From Scleromatobacter sp045810285 (GTDB taxonomy: Bacteria; Pseudomonadota; Gammaproteobacteria; Burkholderiales; Burkholderiaceae_C): 28,529 nucleotides of DNA. The stretch is from positions 1 through 28,529 of the forward strand of contig JBJMWE010000474.1 in the NCBI GenBank assembly GCA_045810285.1. Reading direction: 5' to 3'. Below the pieces are notes generated by a model that worked only from the letters and a program-made list of their open reading frames with translations, was not told the origin of the DNA and searched no databases. The translations under genes and the position numbers were made by a program. This document shows, piece after piece, positions 7,540-14,854 of this stretch. Positions within the stretch are counted from its first letter, which is position 1; the number at the start of each line of letters is the position of its first letter.

Positions 7540-8886
7540 CTAGCGCACCGCCTCGATCGGGTTGCCGTACAGGGGCTTGGCGCCGAATTGCGTGCTGATC
7601 GCGTACGACACCGCGCACGCCAGCATCACCGGCACCGTGAGCTGGAACTCGTTGGTCATCTCCAGCACCATCGTGATGGCCATCAGCGGCGCATGCGTGG
7701 CGGCGGTGAGCACCGCGGCCATGCCGATCACCACCAGCGAGCGCGGGTCGCCCACCCACGCGGTGGGCAGCCACAGCGCCGCCAGCTGCGCGAGCACGCC
7801 GCCGGCCGCGGCGCCCACGAACAGCGACGGCGTGAACATGCCGCCGATGGCGCCGCTGCCCGAGCTCCACGATGTCGCCACCACCTTGGTGACGAGCACC
7901 AGCGCGAGCCACTGCCACGGCTCGGTGCCCGCGAGCGCGCGCTCCACGGCGCTGTAGCCGTTGCCCCAGACCTCCGGCACGAAGGCCGACAGCGCGCCCA
8001 CCAGCAGGCCGCCCACGCCCAGCCGCAGCCAGGGCGAGTGCAGGCGCGCGAACAGCGCCCGGCTGCGCTCGACCAGCAGCAGGAAGCCCCAGCCGAAGCC
8101 GCCGAACGCCAGGCTGGCCACCAGCGTGAACAGGATGCTGGAGGGCAGCATGGCGATGGGCGCCGTCACGTACAGCGGCTTGGGGTCGACCATCACGTAG
8201 ACCAGCGCGCTGGCCGTGCCCGAGGCGATCAGCACCGGGGCGACGGTGTGGCGCGCGAAGAAGCCGAGCGCGAGTTCCAGCACGAACACGACGCCGGCCA
8301 CCGGCGCGTGGTAGGCGGCCGCGATGCCCGCCGCGATGCCGCACACCATGATTGCGCTGCGCTGCTCGGGGCGGATGGGCACGATGCGCGCGAGCCAGGC
8401 CGAGGCCCAGGCCGCCAGCTGCACCATCGGGCCTTCGCGGCCGATCGACGCGCCGGTGCCGATCGACAGCGCCGCCGACACGGTGCGCACGAGGTTGGCG
8501 CGGTCGTTGAGATCGACCCGACCCTGCCGCGCCGCATCGATGTAGTCGAGGTAGTGGTCGCCCTGCCTGCTGCGCGCCACCCAGTGTGCGCCGTATTGCA
8601 GCACCAGGCCCGACAGCACGCCGCCGATGGCGCAGACGATGGGCCGCTGCCAGGCCGGGATGGCCCGCGCGGCCTCGACGAGGTCGCTGCTCTGGCCCGT
8701 GCCGAGCCATTCGATCTGCAGCGTCAGCCAGCGGAACGCCAGCGTGGATGCGGCCGCTGCCGCGCCGGCCGCCGCGGCCCAGACCCACAGCCGCAGCGTG
8801 GCGGCGGTCGAGGCCAGCACGCGAAAGTGCCAGCGCGGATGCGGGGCGGCCGCATCGGGGGCGTTGGCGGCGTCGTCGGCGGACAT
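7540..8886 (-). CDS. CLC-family chloride channel/antiporter (ClcB-like)
   Basis: This is a 448-residue polytopic membrane protein with the double-repeat CLC fold and no CBS domains. The gating-glutamate motif GREGPMVQ is present (E151), preceded by TGASI. A second acidic residue, E204 in FVLELALG, lies near the place of the internal proton glutamate of ClC-ec1. The C-terminal KPLYGNPIEAV matches the segment that carries the pore tyrosine. The SGSGAIGGMFTPSLFVGAAAG loop of the second half is also clear. The usual GSGIP selectivity motif of the first half is not recognisable. In its place is QGDHYLDYIDAARQGRVDLN, as in the ClcB branch. The role is probably chloride/proton exchange across the inner membrane. 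The start at 8886 is supported by a GACAAT box 6 nt upstream. Confidence 0.9.
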   Translation of the reverse strand: MSADDAANAPDAAAPHPRWHFRVLASTAATLRLWVWAAAAGAAAAASTLAFRWLTLQIEWLGTGQSSDLVEAARAIPAWQRPIVCAIGGVLSGLVLQYGAHWVARSRQGDHYLDYIDAARQGRVDLNDRANLVRTVSAALSIGTGASIGREGPMVQLAAWASAWLARIVPIRPEQRSAIMVCGIAAGIAAAYHAPVAGVVFVLELALGFFARHTVAPVLIASGTASALVYVMVDPKPLYVTAPIAMLPSSILFTLVASLAFGGFGWGFLLLVERSRALFARLHSPWLRLGVGGLLVGALSAFVPEVWGNGYSAVERALAGTEPWQWLALVLVTKVVATSWSSGSGAIGGMFTPSLFVGAAAGGVLAQLAALWLPTAWVGDPRSLVVIGMAAVLTAATHAPLMAITMVLEMTNEFQLTVPVMLACAVSYAISTQFGAKPLYGNPIEAVR

Positions 8887-8892
8887 GGCCCC

Positions 8893-8898
8893 ATTGTC
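8893..8898 (-). promoter_or_regulatory. Candidate -10 box (GACAAT), leaderless arrangement
   Basis: On the minus strand GACAAT ends 6 nt before the ATG of the CLC gene, so transcription would start near the start codon. No Shine-Dalgarno sequence fits between the two. Confidence 0.4.
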
Positions 8899-8910
8899 GG
8901 GGCAACGCGT

Positions 8911-9396
8911 TCAGGCCGCCGGCGCCCCCGGCGTGCCGGGTTGCGCCGGCCCGCCCCGGCCTCGCACGGCCGTTGCCAGCAGCACGGCGGCGGCCGCGCC
9001 CAGCGCCGACACGCCCCACGGGTTCTCGACCACGCTGCCGGCCACCTGCTGCAGCGCCTCGGGGCGCACCTGCTCGACGAAGCGCGCGAGCTCGAACACC
9101 TGGTCGCGCGTGAAGCCGGCCAGCTCGTCCACGTGCAGCGCCCCGCCGAGCGCGCTCGCACGGTCGAGCAGCCCCGCGAAGGCGCCCGACGCGACGGCCA
9201 CCAGCGCGAGCGGCCCCAGCGGCCGGCACAGGGTGGTGACGATGCGCGAGCGCTGCACGGCGGTGGCGCCCGCGTAGAGCCGCGCGGCCAGGTGCGCGGC
9301 GCGCGAGCGCTCGCGGTGCGGCCGTGTCTCGATGCCCAGCGCGATGGCCCGCCGGGTGACTTCGGCCTCGAGGGCCGTGTCGATGTCATTGCGCAT
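8911..9396 (-). CDS. Hypothetical protein with two membrane segments
   Basis: This protein of about 161 residues is not recognised. The N-terminal 55 residues are charged and helical (MRNDIDTALEAEVTRRAIALGIE). Two hydrophobic segments follow: PLGPLALVAVASGAFAGLL and, near the end, GVSALGAAAAVLLATAV. Between them is an amphipathic stretch (LHVDELAGFTRDQVFELARFVEQVRPEALQQVAGSVVENPWG). The C-terminus is a short Pro/Gly/Ala tail. It lies between the CLC gene and the phn island and runs away from phnC. A start at 9438 in the same frame is possible. I prefer 9396 because a weak GGA-type site precedes it and the protein-like sequence begins there. No function is proposed. Confidence 0.55.
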   Translation of the reverse strand: MRNDIDTALEAEVTRRAIALGIETRPHRERSRAAHLAARLYAGATAVQRSRIVTTLCRPLGPLALVAVASGAFAGLLDRASALGGALHVDELAGFTRDQVFELARFVEQVRPEALQQVAGSVVENPWGVSALGAAAAVLLATAVRGRGGPAQPGTPGAPAA

Positions 9397-9514
9397 TCGT
9401 CGTGTTCCGCCGTTGGTGTCCGCAGGGATGGAGTACATGCGTTCAGCGGCGGTTCCGCGGCGTTGCGTATGGCAATGTAAAAGCGATGCGCCCTTCAGGA
9501 TCGCGAAATCGCGG

Positions 9515-9559
9515 CTGTCACCGCGCGTTCACGGATCGGTCACACCTCGTCTAGATGAT
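9515..9559 (+). promoter_or_regulatory. PhoB-type promoter of the phnCDE operon (Pho box plus -10)
   Basis: Three 7-mers follow one another with 4-bp gaps: CTGTCAC at 9515, CGTTCAC at 9526 and CGGTCAC at 9537. The repeat period is 11 bp, as in the PhoB box (CTGTCAT repeats). Ten bases after the last repeat lies GATGAT (9554-9559), a 4/6 match to a -10 box, which is the usual PhoB-promoter geometry. Transcription would then start near 9566, 35 bp before phnC. Phosphate starvation should switch the operon on. Confidence 0.8.
9549..9558. promoter_or_regulatory. Candidate PhnF operator at phnC
   Basis: GTCTAGATGA overlaps the proposed -10 box. Nine bases (TCTAGATGA) are identical to the right part of the perfect palindrome in front of phnG. 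A GntR repressor of the PhnF type bound here would block the promoter. The left half is degenerate. Confidence 0.6.
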
Positions 9560-9600
9560 TGCCCCCGGCGCGCGGCCTTGCGCGCCCTGGAGCGCTTCTC

Positions 9601-10443
9601 ATGGACGACCTCGCGATCGATGTACGCCAGCTTTGCAAGACCTTCGGCGCCACGCCCGCGCTGCGCGACGTGTCGCTGCAGGTGCGGCGCGGCGAGATGG
9701 TGGCGTTGCTGGGCGCGTCGGGCTCGGGCAAGTCGACGTTGCTGCGCCATCTGAACGGCCTGCACCACGCCGACGCGGGCACGACGTCCCGCGTCGACGT
9801 GCTGGGGCGCCGCGTGCAGCAGGGTGGGCGCATCGGCGGCGACATCCGTGCCACGCGCTCGCGCGTCGCCGTCGTGTTCCAGCAGTTCAACCTCGTCGAG
9901 CGCTTGCCCGTGATGGTCAACGTGCTGGCCGGAGCGCTGCACCGGCTGCCGCTGTGGCGCGGGCTGCTGCGGCGCTTCCCGGCCGAGGAGGTGGCGCGCG
10001 CCCACGAGGCGATGACGCGCGTGGGCATCGCGGGGCTCGCATGGCAGCGCGCATCGACGCTGTCCGGTGGCCAGCAGCAGCGCGCCGCGATCTCGCGCGC
10101 GCTGGTGCAGGGCGCGGAGCTCATCCTGGCCGACGAGCCCATCGCCTCGCTTGACCCCGAGGCCAGCCGCAAGGTGATGCAGTCGCTGGCCGACGTCAAC
10201 CGCGACGTGGGCGTGACGGTGCTGGTTTCGCTGCACCAGGTCGAATTCGCGTTCGCCTTCTGTCCGCGCACGATCGCGCTGCACGAGGGCCGCGTCGTGT
10301 TCGACGGCCCCACGCGCGCGCTGACGCCGGCGCGCCTGCGCGAGCTGTACGGCGCGCAGATCGACGAGCTGCTGCCGGCGCGGCCGGCGCCGCTGGCCGA
10401 GCCCGAACCCGTGTTCGCCGACGTCGCGCTGCGCGTCGCCTGA
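9601..10443 (+). CDS. phnC: Phosphonate ABC transporter ATPase PhnC
   Basis: This is a 280-residue ATP-binding subunit that powers phosphonate import together with PhnE and PhnD. Walker A is GASGSGKST (38-46), the Q-loop is FQQFNLVER (93-101), the ABC signature LSGGQ is at 154-158, Walker B LILADEP is at 174-180, and the switch histidine is H212 (SLHQVEFA). FQQFNLVERLPVMVNVL is typical of PhnC. The ATG at 9601 is chosen because a GGAG (9589-9592) lies upstream and the family normally starts a few residues before its first strand. It is the first gene of the operon, 35 bp before phnD. Confidence 0.95.
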   Translation: MDDLAIDVRQLCKTFGATPALRDVSLQVRRGEMVALLGASGSGKSTLLRHLNGLHHADAGTTSRVDVLGRRVQQGGRIGGDIRATRSRVAVVFQQFNLVERLPVMVNVLAGALHRLPLWRGLLRRFPAEEVARAHEAMTRVGIAGLAWQRASTLSGGQQQRAAISRALVQGAELILADEPIASLDPEASRKVMQSLADVNRDVGVTVLVSLHQVEFAFAFCPRTIALHEGRVVFDGPTRALTPARLRELYGAQIDELLPARPAPLAEPEPVFADVALRVA

Positions 10444-10478
10444 GCCTTTGCCTTTCCCGCCAACCCGAGGAGCTTTCC

Positions 10479-11453
10479 ATGATCCGTCGCAACGCCCTGG
10501 CCGTGTTCGCCGCCACCTCCGCGCTGTGGTTCACCGGCGCGCAAGCGCAGACCCGGGAGGTGAACTTCGGCTTCATCTCCACCGAGTCGTCCGCCAACCT
10601 GAAGGGCGCATGGCAGCCGCTGCTGGACGACCTGCAGAAGGCCACCGGCCTCAAGGTCAACGCCTTCTTCGCCACCGACTACGCCGGCGTCATCGAGGCG
10701 ATGCGCTTCAACAAGGTGCAGGTCGCGTGGATGGGCAACAAGTCGGCGATGGAGGCGGTGGACCGCTCCGGCGGCGAGATCTTCGCCAAGATCGTGGCCA
10801 AGGACGGCACCGAGGGCTACTACGGCGTCATGATCGTCAACAAGGACAGCCCGATCCGCACGCTGGACGACGTGTGGAGGAACCACGCCAGCCTGACGCT
10901 GGGCTTCGGCGACCCGAACTCCACCAGCGGCACCGCCGTGCCGGCGTTCTACGCGTTCGGCCCGGCCAAGGTCGATCCGCTGAAGGACTTCAAGCGCACG
11001 CTGCGTGCGAGCCACGAGACCAACCTGCTGGCCGTCGTCAACAAGCAGGTCGACGTCGCCACCAACAACACGGAGAACCTGCAGCGCTTCGAGACGACGC
11101 ATCCGGAGCAGGCCAGGCAGGTGCGCGAGATCTGGCGCTCGCCGCTGATCGCCAGCGACCCGCTCGTGTGGCGCAAGGATCTGGACGACGGCACGAAGAA
11201 GCAGATCCGCGATTTCCTGCTGACGTACGGCAAGGACGGACGCGAGAAGGCCATCCTGGCCAACATCGAGTACAGCGGCTTCCGTGCGTCGTCCAATGCG
11301 CAGCTGCTGCCGATCCGCCAGATCGAGCTGGCGCGCGCCCGTGCCGCCGCCGAGGCGGACACCACGCTCAGTGCCGCCGACAAGGCCAGGAAGCTGGCGG
11401 ACATCGACGCCAGGCTGGCCGAGCTGGGCAAGCAGGTCGCCAGCGCCAGGTGA
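10479..11453 (+). CDS. phnD: Phosphonate-binding periplasmic protein PhnD
   Basis: This is a 324-residue solute-binding protein. The signal peptide (residues 1-24, with FTGAQA before QTREV) directs it to the periplasm. The mature part opens with VNFGFISTESSANLKGAWQPLLDDLQKATGLKV and contains ATDYAGVIEAMRFNKVQVAWMGNKSA, followed by GDPNSTSGTAVPAFYAF. These are ligand-contacting loops of the PhnD family, which binds 2-aminoethylphosphonate and related alkylphosphonates in E. coli. The C-terminal 45 residues form a charged helical pair (ARARAAAEAD..., ARLAELGKQVASAR). A GAGGAG site precedes the ATG. Confidence 0.95.
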   Translation: MIRRNALAVFAATSALWFTGAQAQTREVNFGFISTESSANLKGAWQPLLDDLQKATGLKVNAFFATDYAGVIEAMRFNKVQVAWMGNKSAMEAVDRSGGEIFAKIVAKDGTEGYYGVMIVNKDSPIRTLDDVWRNHASLTLGFGDPNSTSGTAVPAFYAFGPAKVDPLKDFKRTLRASHETNLLAVVNKQVDVATNNTENLQRFETTHPEQARQVREIWRSPLIASDPLVWRKDLDDGTKKQIRDFLLTYGKDGREKAILANIEYSGFRASSNAQLLPIRQIELARARAAAEADTTLSAADKARKLADIDARLAELGKQVASAR

Positions 11454-11471
11454 ACTGCCGCTGACGCCGCC

Positions 11472-12272
11472 GTGAGCCAGCCGATCGCCGTGCCCGCGGG
11501 CACCATTCCCGCGCCGCCCCGCGCGTCGCTGCAGCGCCTGCTGTTCTGGGGCGTGCTGCTGGCGCTGCTGGCCGGCAGCTGGAAGGGCGCCGACATGAAG
11601 CCGCTGGAGCTGTGGCGCTCCGGCGGCAACATCGGCGAGTTCCTGAACGGCTTCTTCCCGCCGCGCCTCACGGACTGGGCCGATGACCTCAAGGAGCTGC
11701 TGGTCACCTTCCAGATCGCGCTGTGGGGCACCGCGCTGGCCGTGCTGTGCTCGATCCCGCTCGGGCTGCTGGCGTCGGCCAACCTCACGCCGTGGTGGGT
11801 GCACCACCCGGTGCGCCGTGTGCTGGACGCCTTCCGCGCGATCAACGAGATGGTGTTCGCGCTGCTGTTCGTGACGGCGGTGGGGCTCGGGCCGTTCTCC
11901 GGCGTGCTCGCGCTGTGGGTGCACACCACCGGCGTGCTGGCCAAGCTGTTCGCCGAAGCCGTGGAGGCGAGCGATCCGCGGCCCGCGGAGGGCATCCGCG
12001 CGACGGGCGCGCATCCGCTCAACGTCGTGTTCTACGGCGTCGTGCCGCAGGTCGTGCCCCTGTGGGTGTCGTTCACGCTGTACCGCTTCGAGTCGAACGT
12101 GCGCTCGGCCTCCGTGCTGGGCATCGTGGGCGCCGGCGGCATCGGTGCGGTGCTGTGGGACGTCATCCGCGGCTTCGAATACGGCAAGACGGCCTTCGTC
12201 CTGATCCTGCTGGTGGTGGCGGTGTCGCTGATCGACGTGGCCTCGGCGCAGGTGCGCAAGCGCCTCATCTGA
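11472..12272 (+). CDS. phnE: Phosphonate ABC transporter permease PhnE
   Basis: This is a 266-residue inner-membrane permease starting with GTG. It has a hydrophobic helix at about residues 20-37 (LLFWGVLLALLAGSW), a periplasmic stretch, and then the transmembrane domain. The cytoplasmic EAA loop reads EASDPRPAEGIRATGAHPLNVVFYGVVPQV, followed by YRFESNVRSASVLGIVGAGGIGAVLWDVIRGFEYGK, a PhnE hallmark. It lies 18 bp after phnD and 17 bp before the HD-domain gene, so it is co-transcribed. The GTG has a weak ribosome site. No better start gives a complete first helix. Confidence 0.93.
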   Translation: MSQPIAVPAGTIPAPPRASLQRLLFWGVLLALLAGSWKGADMKPLELWRSGGNIGEFLNGFFPPRLTDWADDLKELLVTFQIALWGTALAVLCSIPLGLLASANLTPWWVHHPVRRVLDAFRAINEMVFALLFVTAVGLGPFSGVLALWVHTTGVLAKLFAEAVEASDPRPAEGIRATGAHPLNVVFYGVVPQVVPLWVSFTLYRFESNVRSASVLGIVGAGGIGAVLWDVIRGFEYGKTAFVLILLVVAVSLIDVASAQVRKRLI

Positions 12273-12289
12273 ATCCCTTGCGAGAGTCC

Positions 12290-12895
12290 ATGCCCTCCGA
12301 CATCCTGGAACGCGTGCAGCACTGGTTCGCGCTGCACGGCGCGACCTCCTACGAAGGCGAGCGCCGCGAATCCGTCAGCGCGCTCGCCCACGCGCTGCAA
12401 TGCGCGCAGCTGGCCGAGGACGCGCGCGCCGATCCGTCGCTCGTGGCGGCGGCGCTGCTGCATGACGTGGGCCATTTCGTCGCCATCGCCGAGGTGGGCG
12501 AGATGGCGGACGTCGACGACGTGCACGAACTGCGCGGGGTGGCCGTGCTGGTGCGCGACTTCCCGCCGGCCGTCGTCGAGCCCATCCGCCTGCACGTGGC
12601 CGCCAAGCGCTGGCTGACGGCGGTGGAGCCCGCTTACCTGCGCGGCCTGTCGCCGGCCTCGGTGCACTCGCTGGCGCAGCAGGGCGGCCCGTTCGAGGGC
12701 GATGCGATCGGCCGCTTCGAGGCGCTGCCGTTCGCCGAGGACGCCGTCCGCCTGCGGCGCTGGGACGATCTCGCGAAGACGCCGGGGCGCGCGACGCCGG
12801 AGCTTGGCTACTACCTGGCGCTGCTGGACGAAGTGCGCCTGCCCGCGCGGCCGTTCCACAGGCACGTGGGCGATGGCCTCTATCCGGTGGATTGA
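12290..12895 (+). CDS. PhnZ-type HD-domain oxygenase of phosphonate operons
   Basis: This is a 201-residue HD-superfamily protein placed directly behind phnE. The candidate metal ligands are H34 (AHALQCAQLAE), H58-D59 (LLHDVGH), H79 (DVHEL), H102 (RLHVAAKRWL) and D159 or D160 (RRWDDLAKTPG). From memory their positions nearly coincide with the six ligands of the mixed-valent diiron oxygenase PhnZ (H34, H58, D59, H80, H104, D161). A Tyr-x-x-Glu pair (Y21/E24) resembles the PhnZ substrate-lid pair, but its distance to H34 seems longer. PhnZ cleaves the C-P bond of 2-amino-1-hydroxyethylphosphonate to glycine and phosphate after the dioxygenase PhnY makes the substrate. No PhnY or TmpA homologue is present here. 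The family was defined by its presence in phosphonate operons. Confidence 0.85.
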   Translation: MPSDILERVQHWFALHGATSYEGERRESVSALAHALQCAQLAEDARADPSLVAAALLHDVGHFVAIAEVGEMADVDDVHELRGVAVLVRDFPPAVVEPIRLHVAAKRWLTAVEPAYLRGLSPASVHSLAQQGGPFEGDAIGRFEALPFAEDAVRLRRWDDLAKTPGRATPELGYYLALLDEVRLPARPFHRHVGDGLYPVD

Positions 12896-12941
12896 GAACC
12901 GGCGCGGCCATCTTGCCCGGCGGATCGACCGCGCTCGCGAT

Positions 12942-12947
12942 GACAAT
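12942..12947 (+). promoter_or_regulatory. Candidate -10 box (GACAAT), leaderless arrangement
   Basis: GACAAT ends 7 nt before the ATG at 12955, the same arrangement as before the CLC and DUF2946 genes. It suggests that the lipoprotein gene has its own promoter in addition to read-through from the phnC operon. No clear -35 hexamer. Confidence 0.4.
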
Positions 12948-12954
12948 CGGCGCC

Positions 12955-13602
12955 ATGCTTGCTCGATCACGCGCTTTCGCCACCCGCCGGTTCGCCATTG
13001 CGCTGCTGCCGCTCGCCTTGTCCGGCTGCGTGCTGCTGCCGCCGCTTGACTTGAACCAGGCCTTTCGCCTGAGCGTCGCGGAGCCGGTGGCGCCGATCGT
13101 GCAGGTGATCGACGACCGCTCGCCAGAGGAACGCGCCGCGCATGCCCGCTCCGACGGCTGGCAGGTGGGCGAGACGAGCGTCACGCCCGACGTGGCGAGC
13201 TACGTCGCGCAGGAGCTGACGCGCGTGCTGCGGGCCAGCGCCGATCGCGCGCGCCTCGAGGGGCTGCTGGCCGGCAGGACGGTGCACCTGCGCCATTTCG
13301 ACGCGGGCGCGACCAAGTCGCGCGGACCGGTGCCCGACTTGCGTCCGGTGCCCGGTTCCACGGTGGACCAGCGGCTCGTCGTCCACAGCCTGGACCTGGC
13401 CGGTGCTGGCCTGAACGCCATCACGACCGTGCATGTCGTGGTCGAGATCGACATCGACGGCGTGCCGCACACGGGCGAGGGTGCGGGCGGCCGGCACGTC
13501 GAGCCGTTCGAGAACCTGCTCGTCGAGCCGGCGCACGACGCCATCATGCAGATCGTTGCGCAGGTCGGCCGGGTCGACGAGGCGGCACCGACGCCACCCT
13601 GA
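12955..13602 (+). CDS. Putative lipoprotein of unknown function
   Basis: This is a 215-residue protein. A lipoprotein signal peptide (MLARSRAFATRRFAIALLPLALSGC) has the lipobox LSGC, so it is anchored at Cys25. The mature part begins VLLPPLDLNQAFRLSVAEPVAPIVQVIDDRSPEERAAH. It then shows alternating strands and helices, including VTPDVASYVAQELTRVLRASADRARLEGLL and VVHSLDLAGAGLNAITTVHVVVEIDIDGV. The PIVQVIDDRSPEE strand and the following helix recall YajG-like envelope lipoproteins, but I do not assign a family. The ATG at 12955 fits both a normal-length signal peptide and the -10 box at 12942. In-frame starts at 12940 and 12892 would lengthen the n-region. It lies 59 bp after the HD oxygenase gene and converges on phnM. 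Confidence 0.7.
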   Translation: MLARSRAFATRRFAIALLPLALSGCVLLPPLDLNQAFRLSVAEPVAPIVQVIDDRSPEERAAHARSDGWQVGETSVTPDVASYVAQELTRVLRASADRARLEGLLAGRTVHLRHFDAGATKSRGPVPDLRPVPGSTVDQRLVVHSLDLAGAGLNAITTVHVVVEIDIDGVPHTGEGAGGRHVEPFENLLVEPAHDAIMQIVAQVGRVDEAAPTPP

Positions 13603-13703
13603 GGCCTGGTCCAGCCGGTCGGGTCGGCCGGAGTGGCAACCGCTCGGCGCCGGCTCGGATCGCCACGAACGCGACACAGCGCGACCCCGCCTCGCCTCGC
13701 GCC

Positions 13704-14843
13704 TCAGGCCACGCGGCGGCCCAGCGACCAGACTTCGCGCACGACCGGATGCCCGTCGACCTCGCGCACGCGCACGAGGTCGCCGCGCACGCCGTTGGCG
13801 ATCTCGCCGCGGTCGTCGAAGCCACAGGCGCGTGCCGGCGCCCGGCTCACCAGGTCGACGGCCTCGCTGGGCGAGAAGCCGGCCTCGCGCTGCAGGATCC
13901 ACGCGGCCAACAGCAGGCTGGCGGGCACGTAGTCCGACGACAGCGCGTCCAGCACGCCCTCGCGCGCCAGGGCCAGCGCGGACACGTTGCCCGAGTGCGA
14001 CCCGCCGCGCACGACGTTGGGCGCGCCGGCGATGGTGGCGAGTCCGCACGCGCGCGCCCGCCGCGCGGCCGCGAGGCTGGTCGGGAACTCGCTCATGGCG
14101 GCGCCCAGTGCCAGCGCCTCGTCCACGTGTTCGACCGTGGTGTCGTCGTGCGTGGCCAGCGCGACGCGATGTGCGCGGGCGAACTCGGCGAACCACTGGC
14201 GATGCGGGCCCGCGTACCGGGCCTGGCGCTCCGGCGCGACCTGCATCTCGGCGGCGAACTTCTCGTTGCTCCAGCCCTTCTTGCCGGTGTAGTAGACGCG
14301 GGCATGCTCGATGTCCGTCCACTGGCGCTGGCCGGGCGTGTGGTCCATCAGCGAGATCAGGCGCAGCCGGCGATGGTGCTGGAACGGTTCGAACAGCGCG
14401 AGCGCGTTGGGCGCGGGCAGCTCGGCGCGCACGTGGACGTGGTGGTCGGCGCGCAGCGAGCCGGCCGCGTCGAGGCGGTCCAGCACGCGCAGCAGCTCGC
14501 CCTGGTCGCGCGAGCGGAAGCCCTCGTCGTAGGGGTCGCCGACGCCGATCGCGTCCAGCACCGTGGTGATGCCCGCGGCCGCCACTTCGCCGTCGTGCGC
14601 CTGCATGGCGGCCTGCATCGGGAAGCTCACCTTGGGCCGCGGCATCACGTGGCGCTCCAGGTTGTCGGTGTGCATCTCCACCAGGCCGGGCAGCAGCCAG
14701 TCGCCCTGCAGGTCCTGGGCCGCGGGCACCGCGGTGGCGCCGCTGGCGACCGCGGCGATGCGCCCGTCGCGCACCACCACGTGGCCGTGGATCGTCTCGT
14801 GGCCGAGCACCACGCGGGCGTTGCTGAGGACGATGTCGTTCAT
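13704..14843 (-). CDS. phnM: RPnTP diphosphatase PhnM
   Basis: This is a 379-residue amidohydrolase-superfamily enzyme that removes pyrophosphate from alpha-D-ribose 1-alkylphosphonate 5-triphosphate, giving the substrate of PhnJ. The first metal motif is EMHTDNLERH (H58, with D60/N61). Later motifs are LMDHTPGQRQW, ATHDDTTVEHVDEA, EFPTSLAAARRA, GAPNVVRGGSHSGN and LSSDYVPASLL, all typical of PhnM. Length agrees with the E. coli protein (378). It is the last gene of phnGHIJKLM, 11 bp after phnL. Confidence 0.95.
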   Translation of the reverse strand: MNDIVLSNARVVLGHETIHGHVVVRDGRIAAVASGATAVPAAQDLQGDWLLPGLVEMHTDNLERHVMPRPKVSFPMQAAMQAHDGEVAAAGITTVLDAIGVGDPYDEGFRSRDQGELLRVLDRLDAAGSLRADHHVHVRAELPAPNALALFEPFQHHRRLRLISLMDHTPGQRQWTDIEHARVYYTGKKGWSNEKFAAEMQVAPERQARYAGPHRQWFAEFARAHRVALATHDDTTVEHVDEALALGAAMSEFPTSLAAARRARACGLATIAGAPNVVRGGSHSGNVSALALAREGVLDALSSDYVPASLLLAAWILQREAGFSPSEAVDLVSRAPARACGFDDRGEIANGVRGDLVRVREVDGHPVVREVWSLGRRVA

Positions 14844-14854
14844 GCGAAGTGCCT

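Noticed and set aside
5981..9229. A 1082-codon open frame on the minus strand
   Set aside because: Only the 3' part (5981-6850) is a real gene. The rest is a high-GC shadow overlapping the GNAT and CLC genes, with Arg/Gly/Ala-rich, non-protein-like sequence.
12920..12933. 14-bp sequence GCGGATCGACCGCG, also at 21836-21849, both following TTGCCCG
   Set aside because: Two copies of a GC-rich semi-palindrome in a GC-rich genome may be chance. There is no shared position relative to starts. A genome count would decide.
13603..13703. Terminator between the lipoprotein gene and phnM (convergent)
   Set aside because: The stretch has GC-rich partial palindromes but no clean stem with a U-run, so none is called.
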